A stretch of 64,000 bases of DNA. Origin: Actinokineospora xionganensis (GTDB lineage Bacteria > Actinomycetota > Actinomycetes > Mycobacteriales > Pseudonocardiaceae). Every line of letters begins with the position of its first letter. Position 1 is the stretch's first letter. This document shows, piece by piece, positions 39,868 to 47,793 of this stretch. A program made the translations under genes and the position numbers. The notes under the pieces were generated by a model. It did not search any database. It was not told where the DNA came from and was given only the letters and a program-made list of their open reading frames with translations. Where the stretch lies: positions 688,938 through 752,937 of the forward strand of contig NZ_JABVED010000001.1 of the NCBI RefSeq assembly GCF_014323725.1, written 5' to 3'.

Positions 39868-40359
39868 TCAGGCGGCGTTCGGCCCGCCGAACGCCTCGCG
39901 GCCCGCGCGTTCGCGGAACGGCTCTATCGCGGCGATCTGGTGGCCCGCCCGGTCGATCAACGCGTCGAAGTCCACGTCCGGCAGACGTCGGGCCAGGCCC
40001 GCGAGGTCGCGCAGGGTGGCCCACAGCTGCTTCTTGGACTCGATGCCCATCACCAGGAACTCGAGCTCCTCGAAGCGGCTCAGCGGCGAGTACCGGACAA
40101 GCCGCCCATTCGGTTTCACCCTGCCGAGCCGCTCGGCGGCGAAGGCCAGGGACGTCTTGACGAGGTTGCGGCGGATGCCGAGGCGGCGCATGAGGTGCTC
40201 GAAGGTCGCGACATCCTCGGCGATGCCAGTGCTGACCGTCCCCAGCGCCTCGCCGAGCGCCGTTTCGCGGTTGGCGGCTCGCGACCGCTTCGCGAGCTCG
40301 CGCCAGCCGACGCCGAGGGCCAACTGGTCGTTGAGGTAAATGCTCAGGAAGTTCTCCAT
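39868..40359 (-). CDS. Uncharacterised helical protein, 163 residues
   Basis: A soluble helical protein of 163 residues: MENFLSIYLNDQLALG start, then amphipathic helices, with a second conserved-looking block around LVKTSLAFAAERLGR and EELEFLVMGIESKKQLW. I do not recognise a named family; similar proteins occur in actinomycetes and are thought to be ferritin-like helix bundles, but I cannot verify the ligands. It precedes the CadD gene in the same direction, with 24 bases between. Confidence 0.7.
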   Translation of the reverse strand: MENFLSIYLNDQLALGVGWRELAKRSRAANRETALGEALGTVSTGIAEDVATFEHLMRRLGIRRNLVKTSLAFAAERLGRVKPNGRLVRYSPLSRFEELEFLVMGIESKKQLWATLRDLAGLARRLPDVDFDALIDRAGHQIAAIEPFRERAGREAFGGPNAA

Positions 40360-40497
40360 GCCCCGCCGGGTACCCCCGATCAGGGCAGGCCAAGCGGAGG
40401 ACGATTACTTCACGCCGCCAGGGGGAACTTCACTGGGACGAACGGCTGTGCGACGCCGACGACCAATGTCCGACCGGTGAGCCGAAGAGGGAATACC

Positions 40498-40728
40498 GTG
40501 CGCTCCAAGGAAAGTGAGACCTCACGCACCCGCATGCGGGACACCGTGCGGGCGGGTCTGATCGCCGCGTACGTGGTGCTGGGGCTGCACGGCCTGATCT
40601 TGCTGACCGGCCCTGACTTCCTGGTCTCCGGCCCCCAGTTGACCTCCGAGCAATGTCTGACCGTGGCCGGTCTCTACCTGCTGCAACGACTCTTGGCGCG
40701 CAAGGAGCCGGAGGACGACCACTCATGA
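40498..40728 (+). CDS. Small two-helix membrane protein
   Basis: A 76-residue protein with a basic N-terminus and one clear membrane helix (about 20-37), followed by a second hydrophobic region (about 50-65) and a charged tail KEPEDDHS. AGAGGG lies seven bases before the GTG start. It is separate from the long frame that reads through this region. The function is unknown. A 195-residue protein gene follows 53 bases later in the same direction. Confidence 0.65.
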   Translation: MRSKESETSRTRMRDTVRAGLIAAYVVLGLHGLILLTGPDFLVSGPQLTSEQCLTVAGLYLLQRLLARKEPEDDHS

Positions 40729-40781
40729 TTCGGTCGCCCCGATCTGGGTAATCCCCCGGTGAACGCCCGGAGGGAGAAGCG

Positions 40782-41369
40782 ATGGACGCCACGCTGGTCG
40801 TGCTGGACCCGGCCGACACCGCCGCGCACGGCGATCTCCCGGCGACTTGGCGCCCGTTCGCCCAGACCCGTCGCGTCCTGTGGTGCGCGACCGCCCGCGA
40901 TGGCCTCCGCAACGCCGTGACCAGGGCGTTGGCCGAGGCCGACGGACCGGTCGACCTGCTGGCCGCGGGCATCGCCGCCGACCCGGCACTCGAAGTGGCC
41001 GCCGAATCCCCCGACCGCGTGAACCGCGTCCTGCTGGTCGACCCGGGCGCAGACGCGGACGTGGCCCCCGGCGGGCCCGCCGAGGAGGCGAGCGACGAGT
41101 GGATGCGGTCACGCGCGGGCAGGCGCCAGGCGTTGGCCGCGGCGGGGGTGGACGTCTCGCTCGTCGCCTACAGCGAAGGCGGGGCCCGCGACCGGGTGCC
41201 GCCGCCGATCCCGCTGGGCCATCCGGACGTGCTCGACGCTGTCCTGGAGGCACTGCGGTCGACCACCACCGACGTGGACGACTACGCCGACCCGGATGAC
41301 TTCGCCGAAGCGATCGGCGTCGACCCGACCGCCGACGAGGTCGAGGACTACCGGAGCCGGACCGAATGA
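40782..41369 (+). CDS. Uncharacterised alpha/beta-fold-like protein
   Basis: A 195-residue acidic protein (MDATLVVLDPADTAAHG). Alternating hydrophobic strands such as RVLWCATARD, VDLLAAGIAADPA and RVNRVLLVDPGAD, each followed by a helix, suggest a small Rossmann- or hydrolase-like alpha/beta fold, but no catalytic motif is clear. GGAGGGAGAAGCG precedes the ATG. It is upstream of the DUF4383-like gene in the same direction, with 13 bases between, so the two are probably co-transcribed. Confidence 0.65.
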   Translation: MDATLVVLDPADTAAHGDLPATWRPFAQTRRVLWCATARDGLRNAVTRALAEADGPVDLLAAGIAADPALEVAAESPDRVNRVLLVDPGADADVAPGGPAEEASDEWMRSRAGRRQALAAAGVDVSLVAYSEGGARDRVPPPIPLGHPDVLDAVLEALRSTTTDVDDYADPDDFAEAIGVDPTADEVEDYRSRTE

Positions 41370-41382
41370 AGGGAGCGGGTCG

Positions 41383-41838
41383 ATGAGCACCACCGCGCGG
41401 CGCTGGGGCCGACGTCCTCGGGTTTGGGGTGCGCGAACGTTCTGCGCCCTGCTCGGCCTGGTCTACCTGGTCATCGGGATCCTCGGCCTCGTCGAGACCG
41501 GCGCCGAGGCCTTTGAGGGGACGGAGTCGGTCGCCGGGCTCGGCGGGACGACCCTGCTGAACATCATCCACACCGCCGCGGGCGCGCTGGCCCTGGCCGC
41601 CGCGCTCCATTCGAGGACGACCCGGCTGTTCGGGTTCATCGGCCTGGTCTTCTTCCTCGGCCTGAGCGTGTACTCGGTCGTCGCGCTGATCGACGACGCC
41701 GAGAACGAGCCGCTGGGGATCTCCGTGCCGTCGACCGTCCTGCACTTCGCGGCCGTCCTGGTGTGCGCGGCGCTGATCGCGTGGACCGTCGGCGTGCGTG
41801 AGTCGGCCGCCGAGCGGCAAAGTGCCACCAGTACGTAA
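41383..41838 (+). CDS. DUF4383-like membrane protein
   Basis: A 151-residue membrane protein with four helices (about 18-38, 58-78, 84-105 and 118-140) that resembles the DUF4383 family and its paralogue at 19935 (shared TLLNIIHTAAGALALAAAL region, with a His in the second helix). GGGAGCG lies four bases upstream of the ATG. The function is unknown. Confidence 0.78.
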   Translation: MSTTARRWGRRPRVWGARTFCALLGLVYLVIGILGLVETGAEAFEGTESVAGLGGTTLLNIIHTAAGALALAAALHSRTTRLFGFIGLVFFLGLSVYSVVALIDDAENEPLGISVPSTVLHFAAVLVCAALIAWTVGVRESAAERQSATST

Positions 41839-41937
41839 CGACCCTTTCGTATGTGCCCGCTGTCACATAACGTCCGCGACTGGGGCGTGAAGGCACTAGA
41901 CCGGGTTCATCCCCGGTCGACCGGGAGGTCATTTCCG

Positions 41938-43332
41938 ATGAAGAAACGCTACGTGGCGGCGCTGGCCGCCCTGGGCCTGACTGTCGGCGGGCTGGTGGCC
42001 CTTCCCGCCGCGGCGGGTGGCGCGCCGACCGGCAAGCAGCCCGCGGCCGCGGCGAACAAGCAGGTGTCGGACCAGTTCATCGTCACGTTCGCCGACACGG
42101 TGAGTGAGCGCAAAGTCAGCCACAAGGACGTGACCCAGGACCGCGAGCTGGCGACCGGTGGCGTGGTGGTCCGGGCGAACCGGGCACTCGACGCAGCGGG
42201 CTCGCAGCGGCTGATGGCCGAGCTGCGCAGGCAGGCAGGCGTCGTCGAGGTCGAGGCCGACCTGATCGTCACCGCCCAGGCCGCGCCGAACGACGCCCTC
42301 TACGCCCAGCAGTGGGACCTGTACGAGCCACTCGGCGGCATGAACGTCGAACCGGCGTGGGCGGGCGCCGACGGTGCGGGCGTGACCGTCGCGGTGATCG
42401 ACACCGGCATCGTGTCGCACTCCGACCTCAACGGGAACGTCCTGCCCGGATACGACTTCATCAGCTACCCGTCGGTCTCCCGCGACGGTGACGGCCGCGA
42501 CGCCGACCCGAACGACGAGGGCGACTGGTACGACACCGGCGAGTGCGGCGGCGCCCCCGCGCCCGCGGCCTCCAGCTGGCACGGCACCCACGTGGCCGGG
42601 ACCATCGCCGCGCTGACCGACAACGCCGCCGGCATCGCGGGCGTCGCGGGCGCGGCCAAGATCGTCCCGCTGCGTGTACTCGGCAAGTGCGGCGGCTACA
42701 CCTCCGACATCGCCGACGCCATCACCTGGGCCGCGGGCGGCCGCGTCGCGCGCATCCCGAACAACCCGCACCCGGCCAAGGTCATCAACATGAGCCTCGG
42801 CGGCGCCAGCCCGCGCTGCGGCGGCACATATCAGAAGGCGATCAACACCGCGGTGAAGGCTGGCACCACCGTCGTCGTCGCGGCGGGCAACTCGAACTCC
42901 GACGTCGCGGGCTTCACCCCGGCCAACTGCAAGAACGTGGTCACCGTCGCGGCGAGCGACCGCGGCGCCGAACGTTCCTTCTACTCCAACTTCGGCCCGA
43001 AGATCGACGTCACCGCCCCCGGTGGCGAAGTCCGTCGGGCGACGGACCCGCCGGGAACCCGCACCACCCCGGAGAACGGCATCCTGTCGACGCTGAACTC
43101 CGGAACCACGGTCCAGGGCGCCGAGTCGTACAAGACGTACATGGGCACCAGCATGGCCGCCCCGCACGTGGCGGGCCTGGTCGCGCTGATGCTCGGGGAG
43201 GTCCCGATGGCTCCGGCTGAGGTGGAGGCGGCGCTCATCGCCAACGCACGCCCACTCGTCTCCTGCCCGGGCGGTTGCGGCGCCGGTTTGGTGGACGCGG
43301 GCGCGACGATCACGGCGATCACCGCGCCGTAA
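41938..43332 (+). CDS. Secreted subtilisin-like S8 serine protease
   Basis: A 464-residue exported protease. It has a signal peptide (1-27), an I9-type propeptide (about 43-112) and an S8 catalytic domain with Asp155 (VIDTG), His215 (WHGTHVAG) and Ser405 (GTSMAAPH). A Cys-rich insertion (about 200-205) and C-terminal Cys pair (SCPGGC) suggest disulphides. GGGAGG lies about nine bases upstream of ATG 41938. It ends with the 18-base hairpin at 43345. The role is probably extracellular protein digestion. Confidence 0.95.
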   Translation: MKKRYVAALAALGLTVGGLVALPAAAGGAPTGKQPAAAANKQVSDQFIVTFADTVSERKVSHKDVTQDRELATGGVVVRANRALDAAGSQRLMAELRRQAGVVEVEADLIVTAQAAPNDALYAQQWDLYEPLGGMNVEPAWAGADGAGVTVAVIDTGIVSHSDLNGNVLPGYDFISYPSVSRDGDGRDADPNDEGDWYDTGECGGAPAPAASSWHGTHVAGTIAALTDNAAGIAGVAGAAKIVPLRVLGKCGGYTSDIADAITWAAGGRVARIPNNPHPAKVINMSLGGASPRCGGTYQKAINTAVKAGTTVVVAAGNSNSDVAGFTPANCKNVVTVAASDRGAERSFYSNFGPKIDVTAPGGEVRRATDPPGTRTTPENGILSTLNSGTTVQGAESYKTYMGTSMAAPHVAGLVALMLGEVPMAPAEVEAALIANARPLVSCPGGCGAGLVDAGATITAITAP

Positions 43333-43344
43333 ACGGCTTTGCGC

Positions 43345-43389
43345 GGTGGCGCACCTGCGGGCTGGGAACCGGCCCGCAGGTGCGCCACC
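43345..43389. terminator. Perfect 18-bp terminator stem
   Basis: The 18 bases 43345-43362 (GGTGGCGCACCTGCGGGC) pair perfectly with 43372-43389 around a nine-base loop. It starts 12 bases after the subtilase stop and is the strongest perfect hairpin seen near a gene end in this window. Confidence 0.8.
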
Positions 43390-43419
43390 ACCGAACCGCC
43401 GCCGCCATGGGGCGGCGGG

Positions 43420-43617
43420 CGCCTCCGTGGGCGAGAGCCGCGCCGGCCGGATCGCCGGGTACAGCCCGGCGATCCCTCCGGTCAGGACAGTCGCACCCAC
43501 CGCCCTGCCGAGGCCCACACGGGAACCACGGTCGGGCGCGCTGCCGGTCTGGATGGAGGCGAACGCCAAGGTGCGCCTGCGAAGCCGCTCTGTCGTTAGT
43601 CCATCGGCGTGGAACAC
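43420..43617 (-). pseudogene. Remnant of FtsX/MacB-type ABC permease
   Basis: About 66 codons on the minus strand contain GRAVGATVLTGGIAGLYPAIRPARLSPTEA, which matches the last membrane helix and C-terminal tail of MacB/FtsX-type ABC permeases (the usual ending is AGLYPARRAARLDPVEAL). No upstream part of the gene or ATPase is present, so it is a C-terminal leftover. It lies between the subtilase terminator and the DUF2157 gene. Confidence 0.55.
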
Positions 43618-43695
43618 GCGAAGTCGTTGCCGAACGTTCCGCGCTGATCGAGGGCCGATGCCTCACCCTGGTGACATCCACTCCAGGAGGCAGCC

Positions 43696-44628
43696 ATGGC
43701 CACGACACTTACCCCCGAACAGGACGCAGCCCTGGCCAAGCTCGTCGCCGACGGGGTGCTCACCGCTGGGCAACGGGATGCCGTGCGGGGCGCCTTGACG
43801 GTGGACTCGGGGGTGCCGCGGCGGGTGGCGGAGGTGCTCGGGTACCTCGGTGGCGGGCTTGTCCTCGCCGGGACCGCGTTGTTGATCGGGACGTCCTGGG
43901 AGGAGTTGAGCCGGGGCGCGCGGATCGCGGTGTTGTTGGTCTCGGCAGCGGTGTTGCCGGCCGCGGGGATACTGATCGCGGGTGGACCCCAAGGGATGCG
44001 ACCGCGGGTGGGGACGGCGCGGACGCGGGTCGCAGGGGTGCTGTTCGGGCTGACGGCCGTGGTGGGTGGGATCACCGCCGCGACGATCGCGACCAGCCAT
44101 GAAGGGCTGTGGGCGACCGCGACGATGCTTGTGCTCGCCGGCTGCGGCTACCTGGCCCTGCCGTCCCTCACCTGCCTGGCCGTCGCGGCCGTGGGCAGTG
44201 TGGCCGTCGCGTGGCAGGTGGTCGTGGAGCTCCTCGACGCCGACGCCCCCTGGCTGGCCGGGACGCTGATCCTGATCGGGGCCGCGTGGGGTGCCCTGAC
44301 GGTGGCAGGTGTGATGCGGCCGGCGTGGGCCGGGTACACCGTGGCCGCGGGGATCGCCCTGATCGGCGCCCAGGTGCCGCTCGGGTCCTCCGAATGGACC
44401 GCGTGGGGCTATCTGCTGACCGCCGCGGTCGCGGTCGCGGGCTTGCTGGCCTACCGGCTGACCCGGTCCCCCGTGCTGCTCGCCGCAGGCGTCGTCGGGT
44501 TCACCCTCGCGGTGCCCGAGGCGATCTGGGACTGGACCGGCGGCTCCGTGGGCGGCGCCGCGATCGTGCTGATCGCCGGGGCCGTCCTGCTGGCCCTGGG
44601 TGGGCTGAGCCTGCGGCTACGCCATTAA
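43696..44628 (+). CDS. DUF2157 multi-pass membrane protein
   Basis: A 310-residue protein with a short cytosolic N-terminal helix pair (residues 1-35; LTPEQDAALAKLVADGVLTA) followed by about nine membrane helices, matching DUF2157-type proteins. The function is unknown. CAGGAGGCAGCC immediately precedes the ATG at 43696. The 5' neighbour is the permease remnant; the 3' neighbour is a secreted protease with its own leader. Confidence 0.78.
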   Translation: MATTLTPEQDAALAKLVADGVLTAGQRDAVRGALTVDSGVPRRVAEVLGYLGGGLVLAGTALLIGTSWEELSRGARIAVLLVSAAVLPAAGILIAGGPQGMRPRVGTARTRVAGVLFGLTAVVGGITAATIATSHEGLWATATMLVLAGCGYLALPSLTCLAVAAVGSVAVAWQVVVELLDADAPWLAGTLILIGAAWGALTVAGVMRPAWAGYTVAAGIALIGAQVPLGSSEWTAWGYLLTAAVAVAGLLAYRLTRSPVLLAAGVVGFTLAVPEAIWDWTGGSVGGAAIVLIAGAVLLALGGLSLRLRH

Positions 44629-44721
44629 TTGACTACTTTACGTGCCTTACGCGCAACAAATGGCAACTGGTGACAGTTCCGCACAGGTATGCAAGGCCAT
44701 CCGCAGTGCTTAGGTTCCCTA

Positions 44722-44749
44722 CGTCACCGAATCGAGGGCTTCGGTGACG
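44722..44749 (+). promoter_or_regulatory. Leader hairpin of the S1 protease gene
   Basis: CGTCACCGAA (44722-44731) and TTCGGTGACG (44740-44749) form a perfect ten-base stem with an eight-base loop, directly upstream of AAGGAGC and the protease ATG at 44763. It would sit in the mRNA leader and could stabilise the message or hinder ribosomes. Confidence 0.45.
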
Positions 44750-44762
44750 GAAGGAGCACCAC

Positions 44763-45545
44763 ATGAGGGCACGTACCCTGCTCGTGGGCATGGTCGCCGC
44801 CGCGGCGACCGCGCTCGCCGCGCCGATCGCGAGCGCCGCACCGGACGACGGACCGGTCTCGCCGATGATCGTCGGCGGCGGAAACGCCACCCAGACCTAC
44901 AGCTTCATGGCGTCCATGCAGAGCACCACCGGTTCGCACGTCTGCGGCGCCTCCCTGATCAAGGCCGACTGGGCGGTCACCGCCGCGCACTGCGTCTCGG
45001 GCCGCACCCCGGGCAACACGCGTCTGCGCGTCGGCACCACGGACCGCACCAGCGGCGGCACCGTGGTCGGCGTCAGCCGGATCATCATTCACCCGAACTA
45101 CCGCACCACCGGGGACATCGCGCTGCTGCAGCTGAGCAGCGCGGTCTCGCAGACCCCGATCCGCATCGCGGACACCTCCGGCCCGGTGGGCACCAGCACC
45201 CGCATCATCGGCTGGGGCCAGACCTGCCCGGTCCGCGGCGGGTGTGGCGCTCCGGTGATCCTGCAGGAGCTCGACACCTCCATCGTGGCGGACCGGCTAT
45301 GCAAGGGCGGGCGCATCGACGGCCCGACCGAGATCTGCACCGACAACCCGAACGACAACGCGGGCGCCTGCTACGGCGACTCCGGCGGCCCGCAGATCAA
45401 GGCCGTCAACGGCACGTGGGAGCTCATCGGGGCGACCAGCCGCGCCGGTGGCCGCACCAGCACCTGCGCCGTCGACCCGTCGATCTACAGCGACGTGCCT
45501 GCCTACCGGACCTGGATCACCGGGTACACGGGCGCGCTTTCCTAG
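44763..45545 (+). CDS. Secreted trypsin-like S1 serine protease
   Basis: A 260-residue chymotrypsin-fold protease. A signal peptide (1-26) is followed by a short propeptide and the IVGG N-terminus at 36. The triad is His76 (TAAHC), Asp118 (GDIALL) and Ser207 (GDSGGP). Asp201 region NDNAGACYGDSGGP has the disulphide-bonded Cys of trypsins; three Cys pairs are visible. Size and layout match the extracellular trypsin of actinomycetes. AAGGAGC lies seven bases before the ATG. It ends at a strong terminator. Confidence 0.95.
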   Translation: MRARTLLVGMVAAAATALAAPIASAAPDDGPVSPMIVGGGNATQTYSFMASMQSTTGSHVCGASLIKADWAVTAAHCVSGRTPGNTRLRVGTTDRTSGGTVVGVSRIIIHPNYRTTGDIALLQLSSAVSQTPIRIADTSGPVGTSTRIIGWGQTCPVRGGCGAPVILQELDTSIVADRLCKGGRIDGPTEICTDNPNDNAGACYGDSGGPQIKAVNGTWELIGATSRAGGRTSTCAVDPSIYSDVPAYRTWITGYTGALS

Positions 45546-45585
45546 GCACGACAGGAATAGGCCCTCCCGGCACGGCGGGTTCTAG

Positions 45586-45634
45586 CGATCCCCGCAACAC
45601 CCTGGACTTCAGGGAGTTGCGGGGATCGTGTTTT
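45586..45634 (+). terminator. Strong intrinsic terminator with T tract
   Basis: CGATCCCCGCAAC and GTTGCGGGGATCG form a perfect 13-base stem (45586-45628). The loop holds a nested CCCTG-GACTT-CAGGG stem, and TGTTTT follows. It ends the S1 protease transcript. Its right arm shares GTTGCGGGGATCG-type sequence with the start of the transposase remnant next to it, so it may partly be made of transposon ends. Confidence 0.8.
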
Positions 45635-45858
45635 CACCACGGTTGCGGGCGGGGTTCTTCGAGGAGCTGGATCGTGAAGGCGGCAATGTCTCGGTGGCCG
45701 CCCGGTCGGTTGGGGTGAACCTGAACACGGCGTTCGGGTGGGTGCGGAAGGCTGGCCTGCGCGTGCGGAGTACGACAGCAACTCAACGGCCGGCCACGCA
45801 AACGCTCGGCTGGAACACCCCAGCCGAGCGCCTGCGTGATCTACTGACGACCGCATAA
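45628..45858 (+). pseudogene. Internally deleted IS30-family transposase remnant
   Basis: A 76-codon frame joins two far ends of an IS30-type transposase. Residues 1-45 (FFEELDREGGNVSVAARSVG) are its N-terminal HTH, and TLGWNTPAERLRDLL is its C-terminal tail. In another frame just before the tail, LNGRPRK is the preceding family segment, so a one-base loss occurred as well as the internal deletion. The catalytic DDE core is missing, so it cannot transpose by itself. Confidence 0.6.
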
Positions 45859-45863
45859 GCCAT

Positions 45864-45880
45864 CAGGTGTTGCGAGGACC
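45864..45880. repeat. IS-end-like repeat copy right of the transposase remnant
   Basis: CAGGTGTTGCGAGGACC closely resembles the arms of the hairpin at 45586-45628: CAGGGAGTTGCGGGGATCG on the plus strand, and CAGGGTGTTGCGGGGATCG as the complement of the left arm. GGTGTTGC-type ends are typical of actinomycete IS30 elements. The orientation is not that of a simple inverted pair. Confidence 0.4.
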
Positions 45881-46001
45881 CCGAGAATCCGCCCACAACG
45901 GGAGGGCCTGGTTTCGTTCGAGCGACCGCGGTCTCTGGCTACGCTGACCGGAACCTGACCCGCGACTCCGGTGTGGACACCACAGCGGATCGGAGGACGC
46001 C

Positions 46002-47735
46002 GTGCGATTCCCTTTCGCCCCGGGCATCACCGCGCTGCGCGGGTACCAGCGGAGCTGGCTGCGCGGTGACGTCGTCGCCGGTGTCACCGTCGCGGCGTAC
46101 TTGATCCCGCAGGTCATGGCGTACGCCGAGGTCGCAGGCCTGGCTCCGGTGGTGGGCCTGTGGGCGATCATGGCGTCCCTGCTTGTCTACACGGTGTTCG
46201 GCACGTCCCGGCAGCTCTCGGTCGGCCCGGAGTCGTCGACCGCGCTGATGACCGCCGTCGCGATCGCGCCATTGGCCGCGGGTGACCCCGGCCACTACGC
46301 CGCGCTGGCCTCGGCGCTCGCCCTGCTGGTCGGCGTCCTGTGCGTGCTCGGCAGGCTGGGTCGGCTGGGCTTCCTCGCCGACCTGCTCTCCCGGCCGGTC
46401 CTGGTCGGCTACATGGCGGGCATCGCGGTCCTCATGATCGTCGGCCAGCTCGGCAAGCTCAGCCGGGTCCCGGTGTCGGGCGAGTCGATCCTGGCCCAGG
46501 TGCGGTCCTTCGCCGAGCAGCTCGACCGGGTCCACCCGCCGACCCTGCTGCTGGCCGCCGGTGTCCTCGTCTTCCTCCTGATGGTCGGACGGACTCTGCC
46601 GCGGCTGCCAGTGCCGCTGATCGGCGTGCTGCTGGCCACGGCCGTGACCGCCGTGTTCTCCCTACGGGACCTGGGAGTCAAGGTGATCGGCGAGATCCCG
46701 GCAGGCTTCCCGAGCCCTGGGTTGCCGTCGGTGTCCGGGGCCGACCTGACCGCCTTGCTGCTGCCCGCGATCGGCGTGGCGATCGTCGGATACTCCGACA
46801 ACGTGCTCACCGCGCGCTCCTTCGCCACCCGCAACGGCTACCGCGTCGACGCCAACGCCGAGCTGCTCGCGCTGGGCACGTCGAACCTCGCCTCCGGGAT
46901 GGTCAGCGGATTCCCGGTCAGCAGCAGCGCCAGCCGCAGCTCGATCGGCGACGCGCTCGGCAGCCGCACCCAGCTGCATTCCCTGGTCGCGCTGGCCGCG
47001 GTGGCGCTGACCCTGGCCGTCGGCAGGCCGGTGCTCGCCCTGTTCCCCGCCGCCGCGCTGGGCGCCCTGGTGGTCTACGCGGCCGTGCGGCTCGTCGAGC
47101 TCACCGAGTTCCGCAGGATCGCTCGCTTCCGCCGCAGTGAGCTGGTCCTGGCGGTCGCGACCACCGCCGCCGTGCTGCTGCTTGGGGTCCTCTATGGGGT
47201 CCTGGCCGCGATCGCACTATCTATTTTGGACTTGTTGCGCCGGGTGGCCAGGCCGCACGACGGCATCCTCGGCTACGCCCCAGGGATCGCCGGGATGCAT
47301 GACATCGACGACTACCCGAACGCCACGCGGGTGCCCGGCCTGGTCGTCTACCGCTACGACGCGCCGATGTTCTTCGCCAACGCCGACGACTTCCGCAACC
47401 GCGCGCTCGCCGCCGTCGACGACTCCCCCACCGCCGTGGAGTGGTTCCTCCTCAACGCCGAGGCCAACGTCGATGTCGACCTGACCGCCGTCGACGCCAT
47501 CGAGGACCTGCGCGCCGAACTGGCGCGGCGCGGCATCGTGTTCGCCATGGCCCGGGTCAAGCAGGACCTGCGCGAGGACCTCGACCGGGCCGGGCTGATC
47601 GTCCGGATCGGCTCGGATCGCGTCTTCCCCACCCTGCCCACCGCCGTGGCCGCCTACCGCGTCGCCTACGCCGCGCGTCACGGCACTCCCCCACCCGGCA
47701 CCGGACCGGTCCATCAGCCGCCAGCGCCGGGCTGA
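46002..47735 (+). CDS. SulP-family anion transporter with STAS domain
   Basis: A 577-residue membrane transporter of the SulP family. Residues about 8-405 form the membrane part with the family signature VAAYLIPQVMAYAEVAGLAP (about 30-49) and the GTSRQLSVGPESSTALM motif (about 66-82). A STAS domain follows (about 425-540), ending in VDLTAVDAIEDLR. It probably imports sulphate or another anion. The GTG start at 46002 has CGGAGG nine bases upstream. The upstream 140 bases are free of genes. Confidence 0.92.
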   Translation: MRFPFAPGITALRGYQRSWLRGDVVAGVTVAAYLIPQVMAYAEVAGLAPVVGLWAIMASLLVYTVFGTSRQLSVGPESSTALMTAVAIAPLAAGDPGHYAALASALALLVGVLCVLGRLGRLGFLADLLSRPVLVGYMAGIAVLMIVGQLGKLSRVPVSGESILAQVRSFAEQLDRVHPPTLLLAAGVLVFLLMVGRTLPRLPVPLIGVLLATAVTAVFSLRDLGVKVIGEIPAGFPSPGLPSVSGADLTALLLPAIGVAIVGYSDNVLTARSFATRNGYRVDANAELLALGTSNLASGMVSGFPVSSSASRSSIGDALGSRTQLHSLVALAAVALTLAVGRPVLALFPAAALGALVVYAAVRLVELTEFRRIARFRRSELVLAVATTAAVLLLGVLYGVLAAIALSILDLLRRVARPHDGILGYAPGIAGMHDIDDYPNATRVPGLVVYRYDAPMFFANADDFRNRALAAVDDSPTAVEWFLLNAEANVDVDLTAVDAIEDLRAELARRGIVFAMARVKQDLREDLDRAGLIVRIGSDRVFPTLPTAVAAYRVAYAARHGTPPPGTGPVHQPPAPG

Positions 47736-47793
47736 CCACTCCTACCAGCCATTGGCGCGGATCATGTCGCCATTGTTGTCGCGGCTCAGCATG

